Of a stretch of DNA of 22,808 nt, positions 7,198-13,243 are shown in pieces. Under the pieces are notes generated by a model. The model did not search any database and was not told the origin of the DNA. It saw only the letters and a program-made list of their open reading frames with translations. Origin of the DNA: an uncultured Flavobacteriales bacterium (GTDB taxonomy: Bacteria; Bacteroidota; Bacteroidia; CAIKAF01); NCBI GenBank assembly GCA_937925455.1, contig CALEWF010000219.1, forward strand, positions 1 to 22,808. Direction: 5' to 3'. The translations under genes were made by a program, and so were the position numbers. Position 1 is the stretch's first letter, and every line of letters begins with the position of its first letter.

Positions 7198-8354
7198 AGG
7201 CATCCGATTTTTTAGAAGCAGCAACTAAAATTCATCCTCGGCTTATTGAGATTCGGAGGCATTTGCATATGCACCCGGAGCTTTCTTTTCAAGAAAAAGA
7301 AACAGCAAAATATATTACCCGTTTGCTTAAAGAGTGGGGAATAGCTTACAATTCGGGAATTGCTGGAACCGGTATAATGGCTGAATTGCCTGGTAAAAGC
7401 AAACGAACCATTGGAATTAGGGCGGATATGGATGCCTTACCTATTTTTGAAAAAAGTACCCATGAATATGTGTCGAAGAATTCAGGAGTAATGCATGCCT
7501 GCGGGCATGATGTGCACATGGCTTGTGCATTGGGTGCAATGTTATTGCTTCGTGAATTGGAATTACCACATAACATTCGGTTTATTTTTCAACCTGGGGA
7601 AGAAAAATTACCCGGTGGAGCTGGCCTTATGATTGCCGAAGGTGCAATCAAGGGTATTGAAAAAATGCTTGCACTACATGTTTATCCCAATTTATCTGCT
7701 GGGCAGGTGGGGTTTAAGCCCGGAAAATATATGGCATCGAGTGATGAGATATACATAAAAGTGATAGGAAAGGGCGGTCATGGGGCATTACCGCACTTAA
7801 ATCATGACCCCGTTGTTGCCGCCTCTCAAATGGTCATTGCATTGCAGCAGATTGTATCTCGTTCAGCTCCGCCTAATATTCCTTCCGTATTGTCTATTGG
7901 CAGATTTATGGCAGAGGGTTCTACCAATGTTATTCCAGATGTAGTACAATTGGAAGGTACCTTTCGTACCATGGACGAATCTTGGAGAACTTTGGCACAT
8001 GAAAAAATCCATCAAATTGCTAAACATACCGCATCAGCTTATGGCGTAATGGCAGAAGTGGATATTGTGAAAGGGTATCCGGCACTGATTAATGATGAAG
8101 TGTTTACCCATCGTTGTATAGAATTGGCAAAAGAACTTTTGGGGGAAGAACACGTAAAATCACTTGAAATTAGAATGACGGCTGAGGATTTTGCCTTTTA
8201 TTCACAACAAATTCCATGTTGTTTCTTTCGGTTGGGTACTGGAAGCGAGGAAAAAAATACTCTGCATTCAGTACATACGCCGTATTTTGATGTGGATGAA
8301 GATGCATTGATTACAGGAAGCGCCACACTAGGGTGGTTGGCATTTCACACCTGA
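7194..8354 (+). CDS. M20 family amidohydrolase (N-acyl amino acid hydrolase type)
   Basis: A 386-aa di-metal hydrolase of the M20D group (hippurate, N-acetyl amino acid and IAA-amino acid hydrolases). Motifs in order: RRHLHMHPELSFQE (21-34), IRADMDALP (75-83), HACGHDVHMA (101-110, with C103 and H105), FQPGEEKLPGGA (132-143, with E136/E137), ALHVYP (H162), the dimerisation-domain block GKGGHGALPHLNHDPV and MTAEDFAFY near the C-terminus. All expected metal and catalytic residues are present. It likely releases an amino acid from an N-acyl conjugate in the cytoplasm. It overlaps the TauE-like gene by 4 bp, and its TGA abuts the stop of the convergent gene without a spacer. Confidence 0.92.
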   Translation: MKASDFLEAATKIHPRLIEIRRHLHMHPELSFQEKETAKYITRLLKEWGIAYNSGIAGTGIMAELPGKSKRTIGIRADMDALPIFEKSTHEYVSKNSGVMHACGHDVHMACALGAMLLLRELELPHNIRFIFQPGEEKLPGGAGLMIAEGAIKGIEKMLALHVYPNLSAGQVGFKPGKYMASSDEIYIKVIGKGGHGALPHLNHDPVVAASQMVIALQQIVSRSAPPNIPSVLSIGRFMAEGSTNVIPDVVQLEGTFRTMDESWRTLAHEKIHQIAKHTASAYGVMAEVDIVKGYPALINDEVFTHRCIELAKELLGEEHVKSLEIRMTAEDFAFYSQQIPCCFFRLGTGSEEKNTLHSVHTPYFDVDEDALITGSATLGWLAFHT

Positions 8355-8693
8355 TTATTCATTGCCGTTAGCCATATAAAACAAGCTTACAGACAAGGGC
8401 CACAAATAAATTAAATAACCTAAGTGTACTTCTGAAGGGAAATGCATGTATAAAAAATATAATGTAATAATAAAAATAAGTGCAGCAGATAGTACAGTAA
8501 GTATTGAGTTTTTAAGAAATCCTCCGCAGATTAGTAAAATTCCTGCTACCACATAAACAAAAGAAATTACATCATCTCTTTGTTGAAAATTCACCGTTTT
8601 TATGGCCGGCCATTGCATATAAAGTAAAATAATGGCTAAAGAGCAACGCATAATCCAAAGCGCAGCAGGCAAAGCAGCATTTAATGGTTTCAT
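8355..8693 (-). CDS. Small four-helix membrane protein, unknown function
   Basis: About 112 aa from the preferred ATG at 8693; an upstream ATG at 8723 would add ten hydrophobic residues. There are four hydrophobic segments: AALWIMRCSLAIILLYM, FVYVVAGILLICGG, ILTVLSAALIFIITLYF and GYLIYLWPLSVSLFYM. The pattern recalls small DoxX-like proteins, but I do not see a diagnostic motif and do not assign a family. The stop codon directly abuts that of the convergent amidohydrolase. A terminator hairpin and the lipoprotein gene lie upstream on the same strand, so it is probably transcribed separately. Confidence 0.7.
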   Translation of the reverse strand: MKPLNAALPAALWIMRCSLAIILLYMQWPAIKTVNFQQRDDVISFVYVVAGILLICGGFLKNSILTVLSAALIFIITLYFLYMHFPSEVHLGYLIYLWPLSVSLFYMANGNE

Positions 8694-8746
8694 AATACAA
8701 ATTATCAAACATCGAATATACAAGGATGTGGATTTATAAAAATGAA

Positions 8747-8778
8747 AAAGCCCTACAGGTTATTAACCGTAGGGCTTT
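8747..8778 (-). terminator. Strong intrinsic terminator after the coiled-coil lipoprotein gene
   Basis: AAAGCCCTAC (8747-8756) pairs perfectly with GTAGGGCTTT (8769-8778), and the loop adds GGTT/AACC. On the minus strand the stem is followed by TTTTTCATTTTTAT, a good U-tract. It lies 19 bp beyond the stop of the lipoprotein gene. Confidence 0.85.
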
Positions 8779-8797
8779 AATTATTTTTATACGAAAA

Positions 8798-9658
8798 TTA
8801 GTTTAACATAATTACGCAGTAACGTGAATTTTTCCAGAACTTTTGGGCATCTGTAATGATGAGTTTTTCTACTTTTCCGTTCACGCTTTCCAGCGTATAT
8901 GAATCTTGTGGGTGTGAAGATTTTAAGGTTACTTTCTTAGCTCCAATTTTTATTTCATTCAAAGTACGCAAGTCAGCTTTAGTAAAATAATTCATGTTTA
9001 CATCAGATGCTAGCTTAGCGCCTGCTTTTACAGCAAATGCCCCACCTTTGTCTAATACTTTATTATCTACAAGTTCTTTAAATGTACCCATTGCATAATA
9101 AACAGTATTTAGTTCTTCTGTTTGTTTTGCTATGGTTTCTTTGTTTGATGCATTTTCTAAAGCCAGTTTATCGTACGAAGCAGAAAGATTTTCCAGTTCA
9201 ATGTTCAGACTTTCCAATTGAGCTTTTAAATTGGCAATCTCTTTATCTTTTTCATCAATTAGCTGCTGCATATTGGCAATCATCTTTTCAAGTTCTGCCA
9301 TTTTTTTGTCACCTTTTTTTATTTTACTTCGCAGCGCCTCAAGTTTTTCCTTATTTTCAGCCATCATTTGGTCAATGAGCATGATGTCTTCCTGAATCAG
9401 AGTCTTTTTGTCGGCTGAGATTTCTCCTCCTCCGGAAGAAGATTTTGTAATTATGCCTTGTTTACGTTTAATTTCCTGCAAGCTTTCAAAAATTTCATTA
9501 ATATCTGCATAATACATATCAGAAGAAGCCATAGCATCAGCACTAAGACTTTTTAGGCTGTCATTTTCACGGCGAATACGTTCTAATTCCGCATTTGTTC
9601 CTCCTCCGCATGAAGCAAGAGCTATTGCGGTAATTAAAAGAAGAATGTAATTTTTCAT
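8798..9658 (-). CDS. Coiled-coil lipoprotein
   Basis: A 286-aa secreted lipoprotein. The N-terminus is a type II signal peptide with lipobox LASC (C17), followed by GGG. Residues about 22-185 are almost entirely heptad-rich coiled coil (ELERIRRENDSLKSL, LEALRSKIKKGDKKMAELEK, LKAQLESLNIELENLSASY). The C-terminal region (about 190-286) is a small folded domain of unknown type, with GGAFAVKAGAKLASDVN, FTKADLRTLNEI and LESVNGKVEKLIITDAQKFW. Proteins with this layout occur in Bacteroidota, some named Cbp1-like collagen-binding adhesins; I do not know that this one binds collagen. It has its own -7 box (TACCTTTG) and a strong terminator, so it is monocistronic. Confidence 0.8.
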   Translation of the reverse strand: MKNYILLLITAIALASCGGGTNAELERIRRENDSLKSLSADAMASSDMYYADINEIFESLQEIKRKQGIITKSSSGGGEISADKKTLIQEDIMLIDQMMAENKEKLEALRSKIKKGDKKMAELEKMIANMQQLIDEKDKEIANLKAQLESLNIELENLSASYDKLALENASNKETIAKQTEELNTVYYAMGTFKELVDNKVLDKGGAFAVKAGAKLASDVNMNYFTKADLRTLNEIKIGAKKVTLKSSHPQDSYTLESVNGKVEKLIITDAQKFWKNSRYCVIMLN

Positions 9659-9675
9659 AATTGATAAATTTTTTG

Positions 9676-9683
9676 CAAAGGTA
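9676..9683 (-). promoter_or_regulatory. -7 box (TACCTTTG) of the coiled-coil lipoprotein gene
   Basis: On the minus strand this reads TACCTTTG, then CAAAA, an exact TAnnTTTG match, 17 bp before the ATG. Transcription should start near 9669. No clear -33 TTTG is seen at the usual spacing. Confidence 0.55.
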
Positions 9684-9802
9684 CATAGTATTATCTCATA
9701 GTTTAAAATATTTCATTTGTTTCAAAATTGACATTAGAATATTTTAACACTGTTGTCCGATAAAAATTTTAAACATCATGTTTCAATAGAATTTTTATTA
9801 TC

Positions 9803-9980
9803 AGGCTGCCTATGGGGCTGTCCGTTACAAGTCCTCGGGGCTCAGCCACACAGGGCATCGGGGTATCGGTGTCTTCGTGTCCTCAGCCCCGCTACCCCGT
9901 GCCCTGTGGGCTTCGCCCCTGCGGGCTTTCCACTACCATCCCCGGCAGTCCGCCCCGCAGGGTCGGATGATTTGAAGATG
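9803..9980 (+). repeat. GC-rich hairpin repeat, copy A
   Basis: About 178 bp of GC-rich sequence in an AT-rich chromosome, starting AGGCTG and ending TTGAAGATG. It aligns almost gaplessly with copy C (22627-22804) and with the reverse complement of copy B (16802-16946). Its centre is a long hairpin: 9849-9869 pairs with 9889-9908, and the stem extends imperfectly outward through GGGGCTCAGCC/GGGCTTCGCCCC. A second small stem, CCGCCCC-GCA-GGGTCGG, lies near the end. One arm base is changed (T9866 where B and C have G), giving a mismatch. It lies between the divergent lipoprotein and DCC genes. Confidence 0.85.
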
Positions 9981-9992
9981 AGAGGATTTTGG

Positions 9993-10069
9993 CGTCTTTG
10001 CAAGCAGAACGAAAAGGAATGTGCTTTTGTAGAAAAAAGTTGCTTCGGGCTATTGCCCTCGCAAAGACG
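9993..10069. repeat. REP-like inverted repeat ending in CGTCTTTGC / GCAAAGACG
   Basis: CGTCTTTGC (9993-10001) and GCAAAGACG (10061-10069) are perfect inverted copies bounding about 77 bp. The interior contains AGTTGCTTCGGGCTATTGCC. This is the layout of the common 'CGTCTTTGC-GAGG ... TTGCTTCG ... GCAAAGACG' bacterial intergenic repeat type. It abuts copy A directly and has no second copy in this window. Confidence 0.6.
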
Positions 10070-10080
10070 ATAAAATTATT

Positions 10081-10135
10081 GAGGCAGTGGGTGAGTCCAC
10101 CTCTACAAGGAGGATGAACACGTGTCTGCTCCCCA
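10081..10135. other. Small structured GC-richer block with alternative hairpins
   Basis: GAGG (10081) can pair with CCTC (10099-10103) around a GTGG/CCAC stem, and the same CCTC can pair instead with GGAGG (10109-10113). A perfect palindrome ACACGTGT lies at 10118-10125. The composition differs from the AT-rich leader that follows. It looks like a third fragment in the repeat mosaic upstream of the DCC gene. I do not recognise it. Confidence 0.35.
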
Positions 10136-10213
10136 AAAAAATAATATCGAAATCCAATTTTTAATAATTGAACGAAATGTTTATATTACAAATCATTTTT
10201 GAGTTTTTATACT

Positions 10214-10618
10214 ATGATTTCTGATCATCCGATTATACTATATGATGGGGTGTGTAATTTGTGTAATGCATCGGTTCAGTTTATTATTAAGCGAGACCCC
10301 CATGCAAAATTTCGTTTTACTTCATTGCAATCAGAATTAGGCAAGAATTTAATTCGGCAAGCTGGATTGGAATCAATGAAATTAGATTCAGTCGTATTAT
10401 TATACAAAAATAAAGTGTACACCCAATCAGATGCAGCATTGAGAATTACCAAGATGTTAACTGGATTATGGCCAATTTTTTATTTAATGATTATTATTCC
10501 AAAGCCGGTACGAAATTATTTTTATAATCTAATAGCTCGAAACAGGTATCGTTGGTTTGGGAGAAAAAATGAATGTATGCTTCCTGCGCCAGAACTTAAA
10601 CATCGTTTTTTGAGTTAG
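10214..10618 (+). CDS. DCC family thiol-disulfide oxidoreductase-like protein
   Basis: A 134-aa protein of the DCC (DUF393) family. The name-giving motif is YDGVCNLCNASVQF near the N-terminus, with C14 and C17 in a CxxC redox pair next to D11. Further family blocks are FRFTSLQSELG, LDSVVLLYKNKVYTQSDAAL and IARNRYRWFGRKNECMLP. The substrate is unknown; a thioredoxin-like redox role is usual for the family. The first ATG is at 10214; a TTG at 10199 in frame is less likely. The 3' end overlaps uvrC tail-to-tail by 23 bp (10596-10618). The upstream region is the repeat mosaic, so expression may depend on sequence between 10136 and 10213, where I see no clear promoter. Confidence 0.88.
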   Translation: MISDHPIILYDGVCNLCNASVQFIIKRDPHAKFRFTSLQSELGKNLIRQAGLESMKLDSVVLLYKNKVYTQSDAALRITKMLTGLWPIFYLMIIIPKPVRNYFYNLIARNRYRWFGRKNECMLPAPELKHRFLS

Positions 10619-12422
10619 TTTTTTCAGGATGAAAATATTGCCAAACCAATTTTGCTTTATGATTCCCAATTTCCTCTGCTAATTCATCCAACGAAGTTTC
10701 TTTGATTCGTTTCACTGATTTGAATTTTTTTAATAGTGCTTCTACGGTTTTATTTCCAATACCTTCAATAGCTTCTAATTCAGATTTTATTAATCCTTTT
10801 TGATGCCTTTTTCGATAATGGGTAATACCAAACCGATGCGCTTCGTTTCGCAAATGTTGAATTACTTTGAGAGTTTCTGATTTTTTGTCAATATACAATG
10901 GTAGCGGATCTCCCGGAAAATAGATTTCCTCCAATCGTTTGGCGATTCCAATTACTGTAATTTTCCCCCGCAATCTTAGTTGTTCAAGCGCTTCTACAGC
11001 AGCTCCCAATTGCCCCTTACCCCCATCAATTACAATTAGTTGGGGTAATTCGCCACCTTCTTCTATCAAACGGCTGTATCTTCGATAAATCACTTCCTTC
11101 ATGGTGTCAAAATCATTGGGTCCTTGAACGCTTTTTATATTAAAATGACGATAGTCTCTTTTACTTGGGCGAGCATTTTTAAAGCATACCATAGCCGATA
11201 CCGGATATGCACCTTGAAAGTTGGAGTTATCGAAGCATTCAATATGTATTGGCAATTCTTGCATTCGCAGGTCTTTCATCATTTGCTGCAAAATTCGCCG
11301 GGTATGAGCTTCCGGGTCTTTAATGGATAGTTGTTTAATTTTATCTTGGATGTAGTATTCCAGATTTCGAAAAGATAAATCCAATAATGTTTTTTTTTCA
11401 CCTCGTTGCGGAATGGTATAAATAACATCCGGAATTTCAGATTCGGGTAAAAAAGGAACAATTATTTCTTTCGATTGGCTTTGAAACATGTTTCGTAATT
11501 CAAAAATTCCAAGTGATAATAATTCAGCAGGTGTTTCATCCATGCGTTTTTTCAGTTCCAAGGTGTGCGACTGCACAATGCTTCCACTTAAAATGCGTAG
11601 ATAGTTTATGTACATAGAGTTATCGTCTTCTTTGGCGCTGAATACATCAACCTGGTCAATATCAGGATTTACAACTGTTGTTTTTTGTTTGAATTTTTCA
11701 AGCTGTTCCAGCCTTAATTTAATGATATGTGCTTGTTCAAATTCATAGTTAGATGCATAAAACTGCATTTGTTGTTTTTGATGTCTTATAAGATCCTGAA
11801 TATTCCCTTTCAGTATTTGCCGAATGTCATCTACCATTTCCAAGTATTCTTGTTCTGTTTGGCGTCCTTCACAAGGCCCTTTACAGTTGCCAATGTGGTA
11901 TTCTAAACAAACCTTAAACTTTTTTTTTGAAATGTTTTCGGGTGTTAGGTTAAGATTGCAAGTTCTAATTGGATAGAGTTGTTTGCAAAGTTCCAGTACG
12001 GTACGCATCATTTTTACTGATGCATAAGGCCCAAAATATTCTGATCCGTCTTTTATCATTTTTCGGGTAGGAAATATTCTGGGAAAAGGTTCTTTTTTAA
12101 TGCAAATCCACGGATAGGTTTTATCATCTTTTAGCATTACATTAAAACGCGGCTGATGTTTTTTTATCAGCGTATTTTCAAGTAGTAATGCTTCTAATTC
12201 ATTATTAACAATAATCCACGTAACATGAGCAATATTATTTACCAGTACTCGGGTTTTACCATTTTCAAATATTTGTTTGCTGAAGTAGCTGTTTACTCTA
12301 TTTTTAAGATTTTTAGCTTTGCCAACGTAAAGAATTTTTTCATCCTTATCAAAAAACTGATAGATTCCTGGTGCTTCGGGTAATGATTTTAATAGTTCTG
12401 CTAATTCCGGACTTTTTTTCAT
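10596..12422 (-). CDS. uvrC: UvrC, excinuclease ABC subunit C
   Basis: About 608 aa from ATG 12422; a TTG at 12431 would add three residues but sits inside the promoter box. UvrC makes both incisions around UvrAB-bound DNA damage. Domains in order: GIY-YIG nuclease (PGIYQFFDKDEKILYVGKAK, about 15-95), the cysteine-containing linker (CLEYHIGNCKGPCEG), UVR motif (about 200-235, YEFEQAHIIKLRLEQLEKF), the RNase H-like nuclease (IECFDNSNFQGAYPV to ELPQLIVIDGGKGQLGAA, about 375-480) and a C-terminal helix-hairpin-helix pair (LEAIEGIGNKTVEALLKKF). Length and residues are normal. It is divergent from the NlpC/P60 gene and has an exact -7 box placed so close that the mRNA may be leaderless. Confidence 0.96.
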   Translation of the reverse strand: MKKSPELAELLKSLPEAPGIYQFFDKDEKILYVGKAKNLKNRVNSYFSKQIFENGKTRVLVNNIAHVTWIIVNNELEALLLENTLIKKHQPRFNVMLKDDKTYPWICIKKEPFPRIFPTRKMIKDGSEYFGPYASVKMMRTVLELCKQLYPIRTCNLNLTPENISKKKFKVCLEYHIGNCKGPCEGRQTEQEYLEMVDDIRQILKGNIQDLIRHQKQQMQFYASNYEFEQAHIIKLRLEQLEKFKQKTTVVNPDIDQVDVFSAKEDDNSMYINYLRILSGSIVQSHTLELKKRMDETPAELLSLGIFELRNMFQSQSKEIIVPFLPESEIPDVIYTIPQRGEKKTLLDLSFRNLEYYIQDKIKQLSIKDPEAHTRRILQQMMKDLRMQELPIHIECFDNSNFQGAYPVSAMVCFKNARPSKRDYRHFNIKSVQGPNDFDTMKEVIYRRYSRLIEEGGELPQLIVIDGGKGQLGAAVEALEQLRLRGKITVIGIAKRLEEIYFPGDPLPLYIDKKSETLKVIQHLRNEAHRFGITHYRKRHQKGLIKSELEAIEGIGNKTVEALLKKFKSVKRIKETSLDELAEEIGNHKAKLVWQYFHPEKTNSKNDV

Positions 12423-12428
12423 ACCATA

Positions 12429-12436
12429 CAAAGTTA
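12429..12436 (-). promoter_or_regulatory. -7 box (TAACTTTG) of uvrC
   Basis: The minus strand reads TAACTTTG, then six bases, then the ATG at 12422. It is an exact TAnnTTTG match. If functional, transcription would begin at or within a few bases of the start codon. Confidence 0.45.
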
Positions 12437-12527
12437 AATGATTTGATAAGGTTCATCAACATCTCATTTTTCATAATCTTTTATTTTTCTTATTTACTCT
12501 TAATAATATTCTTAATAATTTTAGATA

Positions 12528-13094
12528 ATGTCTGTATTAAATAACATATTATTTGTTGTAAAGAAGCGAAATGTTTTTTTCATTTTTTTAAAGCTTCTGT
12601 TTATAATATTCATTAGCTCATGTTCGTCCAAAAAGCAGATTTTAAAAAATGATACTTCAGCACATAATGTTGATAAGCAATTTATTGAAATCTATTCTGC
12701 CCGCCTTGGAATAGCATTAAAGCCAGGCTGTAACAAAAAGTTAATAGAAGCAGTTGCTACTTGGCTTAATGTACCCTATAAATATGGTGGTAATACCAAA
12801 CAAGGCACTGATTGTTCTGGTTTTGTTCAGCAAGTGTATGCTGAGGTGTATGGTGTTTCTTTGGCACATTCATCCGATGAAATTTTTGCTCAATGCAAAA
12901 AAATAACTCGTTCAGAATTGAAAGAAGGCGATTTAGTGTTTTTTAAAATCAATACTTCGAAAGTAGGGCATGTGGGCATCTTCCTTACTGATGTTTATTT
13001 TATCCATGCATCCACAAAAAAAGGAGTTATAGTAAGTAGCCTTACAGAAGAATATTATGCTAAATATTTTTATTCAGCGGGTAGAATTCTTTGA
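12528..13094 (+). CDS. NlpC/P60 family lipoprotein, peptidoglycan endopeptidase
   Basis: A 188-aa lipoprotein with a basic N-terminus, hydrophobic core (IFLKLLFIIFI, about 19-29) and lipobox ISSC (C32). The NlpC/P60 cysteine-peptidase domain (about 70-185) has catalytic C96 in GTDCSGFVQQVY, H148 in VGHVGIF and a third polar residue H160 in YFIHAS. These enzymes cut D-gamma-Glu to diamino-acid bonds in peptidoglycan stem peptides. Spr/MepS-like lipoproteins of similar size do this for wall growth, and that role fits here. It is divergent from uvrC. The PorE-like gene follows on the same strand after about 150 bp with its own promoter box, so the two may be independent. Confidence 0.9.
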   Translation: MSVLNNILFVVKKRNVFFIFLKLLFIIFISSCSSKKQILKNDTSAHNVDKQFIEIYSARLGIALKPGCNKKLIEAVATWLNVPYKYGGNTKQGTDCSGFVQQVYAEVYGVSLAHSSDEIFAQCKKITRSELKEGDLVFFKINTSKVGHVGIFLTDVYFIHASTKKGVIVSSLTEEYYAKYFYSAGRIL

Positions 13095-13190
13095 TATTGA
13101 ATAGTTTAATAAGGAATGAAATTAACAAATCGGCGTTAGTATTAAATGTATTAAATGATGTTTAAAATGAAGTAGTTAACTTTTAATTCT

Positions 13191-13198
13191 TAATTTTG
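13191..13198 (+). promoter_or_regulatory. -7 box (TAATTTTG) of the PorE-like gene
   Basis: An exact TAnnTTTG match 45 bp before the preferred ATG at 13244, predicting a start near 13204 and a leader of about 40 nt. It also argues against the TTG at 13196 as a start codon, since that TTG lies within the box. Confidence 0.5.
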
Positions 13199-13243
13199 CG
13201 TAATAGGTATAGAAAAAGCTTAGTAAAAATAAATAACTTAAAT

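Noticed and set aside
9753..10073. A 106-codon plus-strand ORF across repeat A
   Set aside because: It lies on a repeat whose other copies carry a TAG in the same frame; composition is unlike real genes here and there is no recognisable domain.
13196..13243. TTG start at 13196 for the PorE-like protein
   Set aside because: The TTG is part of the TAATTTTG promoter box, and a signal peptide begins naturally from ATG 13244 or 13253.
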